The notes under the pieces are model-generated. The model saw nothing but the letters and a program-made list of their open reading frames with translations, made no database searches and was not told the DNA's origin. The translations under genes were made by a program, and so were the position numbers. From NCBI GenBank assembly GCA_021186555.1, contig JAJKFL010000039.1, forward strand, positions 37,676,733 through 37,740,732: a DNA stretch of 64,000 nt, given 5' to 3'. This DNA is from Reticulitermes speratus (lineage: Eukaryota > Arthropoda > Insecta > Blattodea > Rhinotermitidae). Positions 1 to 11,353 of this stretch are shown here, one piece after another (position 1 is the first letter of the stretch; each line of letters opens with the position of its first letter).

Positions 1-345
1 ATGTCTAAATAACACTTCTCGAAAGGTTGCTCCGCAGTGGAGGTTATTTCCAGTGGGGCCTTCCGTTTGGGCTTTAGTACTTTATTCAGCTGACAACTCT
101 TGCACTCTTTTATATCCTGTTTCATACGTGGCCAGGTATGGTGTGCCTTAATCGCCCTATACGTTCGGTTCATTCCTCAGTGCCCTCCTAATGGTGCATC
201 ATGGAACTCATACAGGATTTTTTCTTGCTTTTGCTGCCCCCCATCTGACACCAGAAAGGTTCTGTTGTATTCCGAAGTGGCTCGGAAGGTTGGCAGAGTG
301 TATCTGAGATGTTGCCCTGCTGGAGCTGGGTTCGACCCTCAATGT
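1..345 (-). pseudogene. Gypsy integrase relic (left copy)
   Basis: On the minus strand this is the decayed counterpart of the better preserved integrase fragment at 40296-40720. It keeps the integrase zinc-binding HHCC region (EFHDAPLGGH...), but here the codon after GGH is TGA whereas the right copy has CGA (Arg). The window edge cuts the fragment. It belongs to a Ty3/Gypsy family different from the element in P450 intron 3. Confidence 0.7.
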
Positions 346-1977
346 TAAGGCTCTGGAGGAAGATTCGTATGCTGCCTTCTGAATGAGGAGACTGTAGTAC
401 ATACAGAAGCAAATTTATTAGCACTGGTAACGGCTACAGTGGAAGTGTCAGGTCGACTGACAGAGTTGGGTCGACGGGTCACAGCCCAGGGTACTGATGT
501 CGTAGGTGTGTGTCACGAGAGAGTGCTCGTGGTCTTGTACATTAGTCATATATATCAGTTACACTGTAGGGATCTATGTCCTGCCTAATGCTTAACAGTT
601 TCAAAGCTTAAAGGTACAGAAATCTCAGTCTTTGCTCCACATGTGACAGTGACTTGTTTGTCATCCGGCCTGTGTGCGCGGCCTATGACCCCTGTGATAA
701 TGTGCAGCGAACACAGAGTTACACAGTATGCAACAAAATAAGTGTACAATAAAATATGATATACCATTACCCAAGGCAGTTATGAATAACATACGATAGT
801 ATTTAATAAACATAAAACATTTAAATTCCTGTAACCCCAACTGTAGTGACTATAGTATATATCCTATGTATTAAACCAATAACATACATCCAACACTCAT
901 ATGCAACACAGGGCATTGTGGCTTAAAATGAACACTCACTGAACTGCGCCCTTATTGCTTGCAATAAGGTATATTACGAGTGTCACATACTCTCACTCAT
1001 ATCATTTTCTGTGTGATTTCAAATCACTCTTTTTTTTTTTTTAAGATTCTGACAAAGGTGGTTGAATTTGAAACGAAGCACAGGAGACTGTGTAACAATT
1101 CCACTACCTTAGACACCATTCCTTTTTGCTTCTTGACTGTGAATTGATTTTCAGTTTGGGTGGTGACATGTGAAATGTCACAACTCACAATTTTATACCA
1201 ATGTTTTAACATGTGACTTACCTGAACAGAGGTTTATGCTAAGCACCTGTTGAAAATATTTTGTCTGCTCATAAAATTATTTCTGTTGAAGCAGGAAGTT
1301 ACTGTACACCAATATTAGAGTGACGAGGTTGTGAAAGGTAATACAGGGGAACACACACAAGTAAAATGAGAAATGCATATAAAGTTAGTGAAAAATCCTA
1401 AAAGAAATAGATCACTTGAGAAACTTCAATGAAGCTGGGAGGATAGCATGAAAATGCACATTAACCCCTTAACTGTTTCTATTCAGACATCAGTAATTTC
1501 TCCAAATGTTCCAATTCCCCTGACTCTTTAAATTCTCTGTAACAGAAAAATCAGAACATGCTGCATATAAATATTTTTTAACCACTACCTGCTCAAAGCA
1601 GGCAGAAACTGTTCAAATAGTTCCAATTCTTCTCCTAGAGTGCAGCAGTTATCAAGGTTCTTCCACTGAACAAAATACTATGCCAGAAACAGACAGAAAT
1701 TGAGGCAGTACAGACAATAAAATGTTACATCAAAAACAGTAGAGTCCCTTCCCCAGATCTTGCATAATTTTACATCAAAACAGTTGAAAGTTTAAGGAAC
1801 TAAGGTGTGAAGGTGCAGAACGGACAAAATTAGCGCAAGATAGGTTTCTGTTTTGGTGTCAGAAGCCATAAATGGAAGCTGAGTGAGGATCGGCTCATCA
1901 GGGACTGTGCCCCATTCCGGTAGGAGTTCAAGTAACTGAACATGAACCCATATGAGATTTGATTTCCTCGAAGATCT
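346..1977. other. Intron 8 of P450 unit 0, no gene recognised
   Basis: AT-rich sequence between the Gypsy relic and the LINE insertion, matching 40725-42360 of the right copy. It holds no convincing coding region. By homology with unit 1 it is the 3' part of intron 8 of the upstream P450 unit. Confidence 0.5.
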
Positions 1978-2790
1978 TTTTTTTTTTCTTTTTTTTTTTT
2001 AATTAAAAAGAGCTTTATTAAATCTTTCCAATTTGAAATACAATTTGACAATACATCAGCCGTACCACTAAACCGGCTGCGGCAACCTCACATGAGAGGC
2101 CAAGTCCCTCCTGTTGACCTAGGATCCAATTTCATGATCGAATTGTTGTAGTAGTAGCAAATTAAAAAAACACTACCATCCTTTCAGCTCTGCTACAGCA
2201 GACAATGTTTTGGGTGTTTGTGTTTATATCTCCTGTAAGTCGGGTTCAGTTCCTGGAGTGTGTATCTGCCGATGGACGGGACCAACGGTTTGGGTGTTCG
2301 GATCATTTGTTGTAAAAACTTTCCGCCAAGCGTCGACTGTAAGACTGGATGTTTTCCATCCCCAATGTCGATTGTAGCCTGTCTAGTGGAGTTCCGCGTG
2401 GGGCGTTTGCTACCACTCGCATGTATTTGTTCTGGACCACTTCCATTTGCCGGTAAGACGAAGTGCTCATGGAGCACCATATTGGGGCAGCATATGTCAG
2501 CATCGGACGGATGGCTGTCTTGCATAGATGCAGTTTTGTAGTCATTGATAACGAAGACTCTTTCGATAGCAGCGGAAACAGTGTAACCAGCATTCCAAGG
2601 GCCTTAGCCGTCCTGAGTTTGATATGGGGCGTGTAATTCAGTGTTTTTGTCAAGTTAAGACCCAGATAGGTTACAGAAGTAGACCAACGGATATCCACAT
2701 TTTGAAGTCGTAACATCCCCGCCATGAAGGGGCGTCTTTTTGTTAGTAAGATCGCTTCTGTCTTTGATAGATTAATTTTCAGCCGCCATC
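1978..2790 (-). mobile_element. 5'-truncated Jockey-like LINE with 13-bp target duplication
   Basis: An 813-bp insertion absent from the right copy. It is flanked by the 13-bp direct repeat tcctcgaagatct at 1965-1977 and 2791-2803, which occurs once in the right copy near 42350. The T-rich run at its left end is the antisense poly(A) tail, so the element lies on the minus strand with its 5' end truncated at 2790. It belongs to a different family from the (TTGG)-tailed LINEs at 21.9-33.8 kb. It ends about 35 bp before the exon 9 acceptor of P450 unit 0. Confidence 0.92.
2303..2790 (-). pseudogene. Reverse transcriptase C-terminal fragment of the LINE
   Basis: The frame opens directly at the truncation point and reads through the post-catalytic part of a Jockey-type RT: INLSKTEAILLTKRR, then YLGLNLTKTLNYTPHI, then TAIRPMLTYAAPIW. 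It stops at 2303. The expected C-terminal continuation (PLVPSIGRYTLQELNPTYRR) is in another frame just downstream, so a 1-nt loss probably breaks the tail. The catalytic YADD region is absent through 5' truncation. Confidence 0.8.
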
Positions 2791-2824
2791 TCCTCGAAGA
2801 TCTGTTCGGCTCTCATGTTACCAG

Positions 2825-3009
2825 GTAAGCGCCTGTGTGCCGGAGAGACATTCGCTCGTCACACCATGTTCCTGATAGTGTCAGCTCTGCTGCAGAACTT
2901 TACTGTCAAAAGAGCTCCAGGGAAATCACTGCCTTCCATGGAACCTGACCTGCCTGGTATCAACGTCACCAAGAAGGAAATGTGGATCAAGTTTGAGTCC
3001 AGGGCTTGA
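2825..3009 (+). CDS. Cytochrome P450 (CYP2 clan), exon 9 of unit 0
   Basis: The terminal exon begins after the acceptor ...ttaccag in phase 1 and ends at TGA (3007-3009). It encodes the heme-binding loop, GKRLCAGETFAR, with the axial Cys as the fifth residue, followed by helix L and the C-terminal beta region. Length (185 nt) and phase equal exon 9 of unit 1. It differs from unit 1 by six replacements (S/P, I/V, N/I, E/D, I/M, S/P) and one silent change. The rest of this gene lies left of the window. A LINE has landed just upstream in intron 8 but leaves the acceptor intact. Confidence 0.9.
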
Positions 3010-3342
3010 CACTGTCCCACACCAAACTACAGGCTTTTATTTGCGGTCAGAAAGGGTAAAAACTTGGAGTGGACGTAAAGATAATTGCCAGGGATCCCTG
3101 CAGTGTGAAGAGACGGCAAGACATGGAATGCAACATATTGCGACTGGCTGAACTTCATAAACTTCAAAGTATCACTTCCCAGACAACTGGAATCCTTGAT
3201 TACACTGCTGTGAGATCCTTCAGGTTTTCTGACCCCCATACATACTTATATTCTCCCCCACTCATTCTACATGCTCCACTCATCCCAGATTTGAACCCTT
3301 ATAATGTTTGGTGAAGAACAGCCAAGCTTACCGTACTTTATT

Positions 3343-3348
3343 AATAAA
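3343..3348 (+). promoter_or_regulatory. Candidate polyadenylation signal AATAAA for P450 unit 0
   Basis: AATAAA lies about 335 nt after the stop codon and is conserved at 42894-42899 in unit 1. The use of this site is inferred. Confidence 0.4.
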
Positions 3349-5210
3349 CTGTTTAAAATTTTACAAATCTTGTACAATCTACTCCTTACCCAACTTTGTG
3401 TTGGATTTCTCTGAATTGTCAGACCCACATGACGAGGTGTGCCAGTACCAGCACACAACCAAAACTTCAGAAATACCGCTGTGGAATTCCCTCATTTCTC
3501 GCAAAGGTGTTCAGTGGGAAACATAGCAAGATCGCTTACAAAGGTTGCATACAAAATCAAGTCAACACAAATCATATGCCTCATATCCAACATCTTGGTG
3601 CCTTATATTTTCTAATGCTTCATGCACACACAACACAAATCATAACCCAAAACCACCCTGGTCCATACACGGGCCTAGTTGGTCAGTCTCTCCCACACAC
3701 AACCCTAACCTTCGAGCTTCAACTCTGTGTATTAACACAAACTCAAACTCTTAAACTAACCAACTACACAAACTACTGGATTACTCTCTCTGTTCCATTT
3801 GTTACAGCATGTTTTACCAACACCCCACACCCACCAGATTTCATACTGTACGTGGTCACTGTTGCCAGTACATGCAACTGCCATAACATGGTCTGTACAG
3901 CAAATACCTCCATCACTCAATCACAATTTTATGAGATAACATAAATTGAGGCTGTACTTTTATTGATATTCTTCTTTCCGACTTTAAAGCAAATAACAAC
4001 ATATTCTGCATAGAAGAAAAACTTTGTACACTGTGGTGTACATATTCGAAGTAAAGTCGTCCTTGTGGCAGTTATAGCTCAATACGCTCCCATTCTCTGA
4101 TCCATGCTCGGCACTGCATGGAAATGAGTACTGACCATCTAGTGTAGGAGGCACAGATGACATGGAGGTTATGTTCTGGGGTTAGAATTGTGGGCAAGGA
4201 ATTCAGAGAAGGGATATAATAGGCAGATTCCGAAGGTTGTGGGATTGAATGTGAAAAGGAATCTGAGTCATGTGGAACTGCCACTTTGTTCAGGCGTACC
4301 CTTTCAGAAGTGCAGAAATCGCTCTCTGCAAAATGTCTGCTGCATAAAAACTATTTGCACAGTCAATACTGCACGGTTGGCCGACTTTCTCTACCCATGC
4401 TTTGGCACTGGAAAGAAAAAAGAAAAGTACATTACATTACAAATGTTTGCATTTTAAAATATTTTTAGTCAGGAAGTTTGGGTTCAGAATTTCATGCTAA
4501 TGGGATACATTGATGCTTGTTGCGGTTAGTCAACTGATGTGAGGTTTCCATCACTCAGCCAGTTCCACCATGTAGATTTATTTAGCTCCCGTAACAAAGA
4601 GGCATGTTCATAACTGTATGTAATTCTGAAGAAGCTTGCGTGCACACACACACACAGACTATCCTTCTGTTACAGATTCCAGTATTTGTCTTTAGGAAGA
4701 TACAGAAGTTAAGCAAATTGCACTGTTTGAATTTAGACCCATTCCATTGCTGCAGTGTAGGTTGATCAGTTTCAACTGTAAAGTACCCTAGGTTCAGAAT
4801 CTTCATATGATGCTTCAAAATGGTTAAAAAAATATTCTGCAAACTGCTGTGTCCTGATCAATGGCCACAACTCTTTGTGTAAAAGACTTTCTGGAACTAT
4901 GTGTGACATATCAACCAGCCTTTGTCTTGTACTGCTGAAATACGTTCTGGCAATGTGAGATTTGAGGTTCTGACAGCAGTGTACTGATGATTCAAGACTT
5001 CTGGAAAGTGATGCTCTGTCACTGGATGAGTTGCTCCTGACATTTCAAAGGATTGTATTGCATTTGAAACATCATGATCAACTCAACCAACAACACAGCA
5101 TCACATCCAACAGACTTGAATTTTTTACTTTCTGGCAGTTTGAAATGGGACAATTGTTATTAAAAACCTGATTGAAATAATGATAAATTCTTTTGAAAGG
5201 CCAATACACT
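3349..5210. other. Intergenic, no recognised gene
   Basis: AT-rich spacer between P450 units, nearly identical to 42900-44760. A 182-codon open frame at 3396-3944 is kept in both copies but is low-complexity and matches no family I recognise. The minus strand of 4580-5200 may be further decayed hAT sequence continuing from the relic at 5211-5528. Confidence 0.4.
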
Positions 5211-5528
5211 TTAGTGTAGTTCACTTAGATTTTGATGTCTCCCCTTCAGCTTACTGGTTATGTCATTCAGGTGCTCATCTGTGTCTGTCAAGAATGCCAA
5301 ATCACATCTGCAGTGACTGAAGGTTTGTCCTTCAGCAATAAAAACTTCTAGCCCTTGTAATAATGACAGAAAATGTTTCAGAATTTGACCTTTACCAAAC
5401 CAATGAACGTCAGAAGTAATGCCTCGTATTTTTATTTCATGCTGTTTACAAGTTGGACATGTGGAAATTTCACAGAACTTCACTACAACATTGCTGAAGG
5501 CATAGTTATTTTTCAATGTAGTCTCCAA
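5211..5528 (-). pseudogene. hAT transposase relic (ZBED/GTF2IRD2-like)
   Basis: This 105-codon minus-strand frame contains the pattern DVHWFGKGQILKHF...CDLAFLTDTDEHLN. It matches the [D]VRWLSRGKVL...CDLAFLTDITEHLN block of ZBED5/GTF2IRD2-type hAT transposases. No BED finger or C-terminal dimerisation domain is intact nearby, and flanking frames have stops. Copy at 44761-45078. The call rests on motif resemblance only. Confidence 0.6.
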
Positions 5529-5588
5529 CTTTTAAAACAATTTTTTTTTTCCGCCTTTGAAGTGTCCTTTAATAGGATATAATCCAGG

Positions 5589-5840
5589 GTGGTTATTGGT
5601 CTTCTTACCGGACATAACACCTTGAGAAGACACCTTCACGTTATGGGACTGAGCGACAGTCCCTTGTGTAGGAAATGCAGAGCAGAGGAGGAGACCTCAA
5701 CTCATGTCTTGTGTGAGTGTGAAGCCTTGGTGACACACAGACACACTTATCTGGGTTCCTTCTTTTTGGACCCTGAGGATGTCAGAGAACTAAGTCTGGG
5801 GGCGATCTGGAACTTTATTAAAAGGACAGGGCTCTTATGA
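5589..5840 (+). pseudogene. Non-LTR retrotransposon ORF2 C-terminal fragment
   Basis: Encodes a tail of the type GLLTGHNTLRRHLHVMGL...CRKCRAEEETSTHVLCEC. This is the CCHC-like zinc-binding end found after the RT (and sometimes RNase H) domain in I/Jockey-group LINEs. No RT core precedes it, so it is a 5'-truncated insertion. GC-richer 3' UTR-like sequence follows to about 5940. Confidence 0.7.
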
Positions 5841-5929
5841 ATTGGACTTTAGCTAAGGGGCACAAAGGGCCTGTCAAAGGCCTACGTGCATCGGGACCGC
5901 AAGGGCCCTACCCATTATTTACTCATTAC

Positions 5930-6302
5930 TCATTTACTCCACCTATGAAGAAGGGCATGTATTCCTGCCCGGTAAATTTGCTCTTCCTCCTTTGCAGTCA
6001 CTGGCATGGCGTTCTGGCATGCCTCATCACTGGGGTGATGTTGAGGGGGCTTTTTTTCAAAGGACCAAACAGGTGATAATCTGATGGTGCGAGGTCAGGA
6101 CGGCAGGGTGGTAGCGGCAACACCATTCATCTGAAATTTGTGATGGCCTATGTGGTATGCATACTGGTGTGTGGACTAGCAATGTCATGGAGGAACACAA
6201 TGCAGACATTATTTGTGGGATGAACTTGACGAAGGTGGCATTCAGACTTCTTAATGTTCCAGTACAGGGGTCGGAGTTCATTGCCATGTCCTGCGACAAC
6301 AT
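5930..6302 (-). pseudogene. mariner transposase relic (left copy)
   Basis: Read on the minus strand in shifting frames, it carries HDIASPHTS (the mariner HDNARPH region) followed by LPPCRPDLAPSDYHLFGPL. The latter is the hallmark C-terminal block of mariner transposases that includes the last catalytic Asp. Stops and frameshifts show it is dead. This copy is one base shorter than 45480-45853 in a G-run. Confidence 0.8.
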
Positions 6303-6424
6303 ATTATCACAGTGATTTTCAGTTCCATCAAGGACAACCTTGATCTTTAGTATTATTCATTCCATGCATTTTGCTAGTAATCATATGTACACACTACACT
6401 GTAAACAATGGCACATGATATTTG

Positions 6425-6547
6425 TTATTAAAAAACCAACTACTTGGATATACAAAGCATGTAAATTACATACTTATGATACCTCTACGTATCACATGTA
6501 TCTATTTTACATGCTTTGCATGTGCAAGTAGTCGGTTTTTTTAATAA
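6425..6547. mobile_element. Foldback (inverted repeat) element, 123 bp
   Basis: Terminal inverted repeats read ttattaaaaaaccaactact on the left and the complement (with ccgactacttg) on the right. A second inverted pair, tacaaagcatgtaa/ttacatgctttgca, lies inside, so nearly the whole unit folds back. It is non-coding. Copy at 45976-46099. Confidence 0.7.
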
Positions 6548-7469
6548 TGAGAAGTATCATGTGTTGTATGGAGTGGACGGTATCAAAATTATGGCATGTG
6601 AATTTTAACCAAGAAAGCTTTACCACGTTCTTACCCATAGTATCCACATTATTGTATTTATAGTTGCTAATTTACATGTTTTACAAATTTTTAACATTTT
6701 GCATGTGAGATATGTTAATATTATGTATACCTTTGTATTGACGTCTTCCTGAGGATGGTGATTTATAACTGAAACATGTATGAGGTTTCAAGTTTATGTA
6801 TAACTTAAATAGTTTTGTTATGTGCATATGTTGGTATGTATAAATGATTACAACATTGAACTCTCAGCAGCGTAACCCATGCGACTAAATTAAATGTACC
6901 TGCACTGACAATTGGAAATACATTTGCACCATTGATTCATGAACAGTCAATGAATAGTAGACATGCTTGTGAAATATCTTTGAAAATTGAGTTTCAGCAT
7001 CTCTCTAAATATTAGCTACCCACTGTCATTCAATTCCAGGTGTTATCGTCATACTTTGAGCTTTGTCTATGTCATGTTATGCTTGTAAGAACTACACTTC
7101 AATGTCAGTACTTCAGTTTCTTCTGTTTGTCACTCATTTTGTGACACGATACGTGCAAAGCGCATAAAAAAATTCAGAGAATTTTCTTTCTCTTTTCGTT
7201 TCCAATGAATATTCTTGTTTCTCCCGAAGAACTAAAAAAGTATCAGAACGGTTGATCTTTGTAATTGGCGCTTTTCATGAACGTCAGTTGACGTCACTGA
7301 GTCTTAGTAACTCTCCGATGAAAGATTTATGTCCGAACGTAACTGGGCACGGATTTGCAAACCCAGCGTCGCGAGAGCCTTCTGATTGTTTGTGAAATCC
7401 CGAACTAATCGCAGTTTTTTTTAGATATTGTGCTATACATCTGTGTGAGCTTTAGTCGTGGACAATAAA
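6548..7469. other. Intergenic, no recognised gene
   Basis: AT-rich spacer. Near 6752 there is a short motif CTGAGGATGG...CTGAAACATGT that resembles the core of the foldback elements at 17.9 and 18.4 kb. Nothing else is recognised. Confidence 0.4.
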
Positions 7470-8760
7470 GGTTTTAGGAACCACTTTTCTAGAAGATAAA
7501 GATAAAATTAAGGAACCACTGTTTTAGAAGACAAATATAAAATTTTAGGATCCACTGTTCTAGAAGGTAAAAATGGAAGTTTTAGGACTACTGTTTTAGA
7601 ATATAAAGATACTCCTAAAAGATTTGAAACCACTCTTCTAGAAGATAATGATAAAAGTTTATGAAGCAGTTTTCTGGAAGATACAGATGAATTTTTCTAG
7701 ATGATAAAGTTTGGGAACTACTAATCTAGAAGACAAAGATAAAAGTTTACGAACCATTGTTCAAGACGTTAAAGATAAAGGTCAGAAACGACTGTTCTAG
7801 AAGAGAAGGATAAAAGTTTATGAAGCAGTTTTCTAGAAGATAAAGATAAATTTTCTAGATGATAGAGGTAAACATTTAGGAACCACTATTAAAGAAGACA
7901 GATAAAAGGTTAGGAACTACTGTTCTAGTAGATAAAGATAAAAATTTAGGAACCACTATTCTAGAAGATAAAGGCAAGTCTCTTGAAGATAATGATAAAC
8001 GTTTAGGAACCACTGTTCTAGAGGATAATAATAAAAGTTCGGAAACCGCTGTTCTAGAAGATAAACATAAAGATTTAGGGACCACTGCTCCAGAAGATAA
8101 AGGCAAGTCTCTAGAAGATAATGATGAACGTTTAGGAACCACTGTTCTAGAGGATAATAATAAAAGTTCGGAAACCGCTGTTCTAGAAGATAAACATAAA
8201 GATTTAGGGACCACTGCTCTAGAAGATAAAGGCAAGTCTCTAGAAGATAATGATAAACGTTTAGGAACCACTGTTCTAGAGGATAATAATAAAAGTTCGG
8301 AAACCGCTGTTCTAGAAGATAAACATAAAGATTTAGGGACCACTGCTCTAGAAGATAAAGGCAAGTCTCTAGAAGATAATGATGAACGTTTAGGAACCAC
8401 TGTTCTAGAGGATAATAATAAAAGTTCGGAAACCGCTGTTCTAGAAGATAAACATAAAGATTTAGGGACCACTGCTCTAGAAGATAAAGATAAAAGTTTA
8501 GGAACTATTATTCAAGACGTTAAAGATAAAAGGTCAGAAACGACTGTTACAGGAGAGATAAAATTTCATGAAGGAGTTTTCTAGAAGAAAAAGATAAAAG
8601 GTTAGAAACTACTGTTCTAGAAGATAAAGATAAAAATTTAGGAACCACTATTCTAGAAGATAAAGGTAAATCTCTAGAAGATAATGATAAACGTTTAGGA
8701 ACCGCTGTTCTAGAAGATAAACATAAACGTTCAGGAACCGCTGCTCTAGAAGGTAAAGAT
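7470..8760. repeat. XbaI-site-rich minisatellite with 129-bp higher-order unit (left copy)
   Basis: A degenerate ~30-40 bp unit of the type tctagaagataaagat-aaa-gtttaggaaccact is tandemly repeated. Between about 7980 and 8480 it is organised into four nearly identical 129-bp higher-order units (the aaaagttcgg block recurs at 8033, 8162, 8291 and 8420). Because 129 is divisible by three, a 198-codon minus-strand frame stays open across it, but that protein is pure repeat and not a gene. Copy at 47022-48312. Confidence 0.9.
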
Positions 8761-9209
8761 CAAGGACTAACTTTGCCGGTGTGGTGCAGCGGTACGTGTG
8801 TACCAGTCTACACGGCGTCATATGTCATAAGATCGAAATCTTCAACTTATTATCTATCACTGGAATTTACGAAATCAGTGGTGAGATTCGGAACGTTTTC
8901 AAGGAGGTGTGACGTCGACTTGTAACTACAGGAAGTACGAATTGTGTTTTTACTCTTACATGTCCTTGCCTCTGTTTAGGCCTAAGATAACAAACTACGC
9001 AGCATGTGCTTGTGTTTCTTCCTAAAAAAGTAGTCAACATAACCAGTTTGTTATTTTAGACAGTTTCTAGACATTCAGGCCGTAGTATTACCTCAAATGA
9101 TTGTAATACATCAGTCTTACAGTGTTAAGAAGGTCGGTTGTGTTACGCAATCCAGATGCTGTTGGTTAAGGGGCCTTCAAGAGGTATTGCGTTTGTCTGT
9201 ATGTTAGAT
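8761..9209. other. Intergenic, nothing recognised
   Basis: Spacer between the minisatellite and the hAT MITE. No coding or repeat signature is seen. Confidence 0.3.
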
Positions 9210-9724
9210 CAGTGGTATTCAACCTGGGGTACGCGTACCCCCGGGGGTACGCGAAGACATCTTAGGGGGTACGTAAAATTAAAAAAAATATATATTTCAT
9301 GATAAATACTGAGTAATCAGGGCCAGATTTAGGGTTAGCCACAAGAGACCCAGACGTAAGGACATGCGATTTGGGAGCGCCATTTTTTCTCTCTCTCTCC
9401 TCTATGCGATTCTTATCTGGGCGGCTAGTTTCATTTTATTCCACACAGTGCATATAATTTTGCTTTGCTAAAATACCTTTGTTCCTTTATTAATTTTTAT
9501 ATGACAAGCAATAATATATTTGTTATTTAATAGCTTGACTCTCCTTTTTCTCATTTAAAACTTATTATTTAATACATTATTTTGGATGTAATTTATTTAA
9601 CTTATTTTAGATGTAGATTATATAATATGTATAACTTGAATTATGCACCAACAACTTTGGGGGTACAAAGTTGAAGAGAAATTATATGTGGGGGTACGCG
9701 AACAAAATATGTTGAATACCGCTG
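9210..9724. mobile_element. Non-autonomous hAT element (MITE), 515 bp
   Basis: Termini are CAGTGGTATTCAAC and its complement GTTGAATACCGCTG (one mismatch), the classic hAT CAG.GGT.CTCAAC type. The flanks are an 8-bp target duplication, tgttagat/tgtcagat, with one mismatch. Subterminal ggggtacgcg blocks are also inverted. No transposase is encoded. Copy at 48762-49276. Confidence 0.9.
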
Positions 9725-10662
9725 TGTCAGATCATTGCAACGTGTCAGGTTCAGAGGTTCGCGCCGTCTACGTAGATCCGTCCTAGTGCTTACAACGTCC
9801 GTACCGGGGAACGAGTAGCTGGTACAAAGTCGGATGGTCAGGTGGTAAACTGCGAGCGGGGGGGGGGGGGTGTTGGGAAATTTGCTTTGCTCTCCTAGTC
9901 CCTTAAAGCCAGGAGTGCACAAATTGTGTAATTCAGCGCCTCACAGCTGTGGGTCCTCGGCGTGAACCTTGTTTCATATCAGCCGTCTGGAGTCTAGAAT
10001 TCTTTTAAGTGGTTCCTAGAGTAATTACATTGGAAGATATTATTAACGGCGTTTTGTGTTAACATTTTGTTAATACTGATTTAATAAATTTCATCACTTT
10101 TGAAACAATACAGGGGGTTTTCAATTGTATTTCCAGGTTATTAATTTAGCAGAATTAGATATTTATTTAGTGGACTTGAGTTTTAATTGGATATATTAGC
10201 AAATGTCAGTAGGTCCATCATCACCCTCTCAGGAAGGCCCATCCCAATCACTGATCCTGCCAACAGTTATTCGTGTAATTGCGTTAACCCCTGCAGTGCC
10301 ACAACAATGCGCATATTTATTTTATTTTATTTTAAACGTACAGTGTAAATTGCAACTTTATGGAACATCGAATACATGACAGGATGGTTGTATATCATTA
10401 ATCTTGTAACCGAACATTATTGGAGCAGTTCGGCTCTCCCTCCCCACTCTTCTAAACATAGTAGGAAGAAGAAAGGACCAGGTGTCCCGCGCCTGTTGGC
10501 GTTCAGTAAAGGAAAGGAGTAGACGAATGGTATTGTGCTGACGTTTGTATTGTTATAATGGAGAAATAAAGTTAAACCTTTGAAAAGAACAGTCTCGTAA
10601 TTTGGTGTATATCAAATTAAAAAAGTAACCAGCAACGATCGGTTATAATCTTTAGGGAGGAA
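9725..10662. other. Intergenic, no recognised gene
   Basis: Contains a poly(G) run near 9858 that is longer and interrupted in the right copy (49411-49432). A 59-codon frame starting ATGTCAGTAGGTCC at 10204 is unrecognised and probably fortuitous. Confidence 0.35.
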
Positions 10663-10840
10663 GTGGTAGTGGTAGTGGTAGTGGTAGTGGTAGTGGTAGT
10701 GTAGTGTAGTGGTAGTGGTAGTGGTAGTGGTAGTGTAGTGGTAGTGTAGTGGTAGTGGTATGGTAGTGGTAGTGGTAGTGGTATGAGTGGTAGTGGTAGT
10801 GGTAGTGGTAGTGGTAGTGGTAGTGGTAGTGGTAGTGGTA
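10663..10840. repeat. Interrupted (GTGGTA)n microsatellite (left copy)
   Basis: A hexanucleotide array about 178 bp long, broken by several losses that leave gtagtgtagtg and gtatgg or gtatgag variants. The right copy at 50226-50405 is a perfect uninterrupted array of about 30 units. Translations of the array are Val or Thr/Leu-Pro runs, not proteins. Confidence 0.95.
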
Positions 10841-11034
10841 ATTTCCAAGACACTATCCCACAATTAGTCAGCTGTGACTGCGGAAGGTCAGTACAAGATG
10901 TTGCCTCATCCGAACTTCGAACCCATTAACCCCCAAGTACAAGTCACGGTCATAAGCGCAAGGAGTTCATGTCAAAAAGGGAACCCAGACGCACAGCAAG
11001 ATTAACTGCCTGACATTGACTGATATATGTAATA

Positions 11035-11351
11035 CAGTAGGACCCCGCTTTTCGGCGCTTCGCTCATACGGCGCTTCGCTCATACGGCGCTTCGCTCATA
11101 CGGCGCTTTTCAATTACACCCATGAATGTACGATACGGCGCTTGATTCGTTTCATTCGGCGCTTTTTCGGTATGACGCGGTGACGCGCTCGTCAGCTGAG
11201 ACCGAATCGAGCGCTTTTGCGCACTTAATAAATGATAATGCAAACATGTTTTTAGACTTTTATATGCACAGACAAGCGAAAAAAGAGGGGTGTGCTTCGC
11301 TTTTCGTCGGGGTTCTGGCCCCTAACCCGCCGTATGAACGGGGCCCTAATG
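11035..11351. mobile_element. pogo/Tigger-like MITE, 317 bp (left copy)
   Basis: Ends are CAGTAGGACCCCG on the left and the complement of CATTAGGGCCCCG on the right, each flanked by TA (11033-11034 and 11352-11353), as for pogo/Tigger elements. A 16-bp cggcgcttcgctcata unit is repeated three to four times just inside the left end. It is non-coding. Copy at 50600-50916, also 317 bp. Confidence 0.75.
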
Positions 11352-11353
11352 TA

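Noticed and set aside
3396-3944. 182-codon frame conserved at 42947-43495
   Set aside because: Conservation is explained by the recent segmental duplication. Composition is low-complexity (Thr, His, Asn rich) with no recognised domain, so not called a gene.
7876-8472. 198-codon minus-strand open frame (VVPKSLCLSSRTAV repeats)
   Set aside because: It is the translation of a 129-bp tandem repeat; period divisible by three explains the open frame. No start context, domain or non-repeat sequence.
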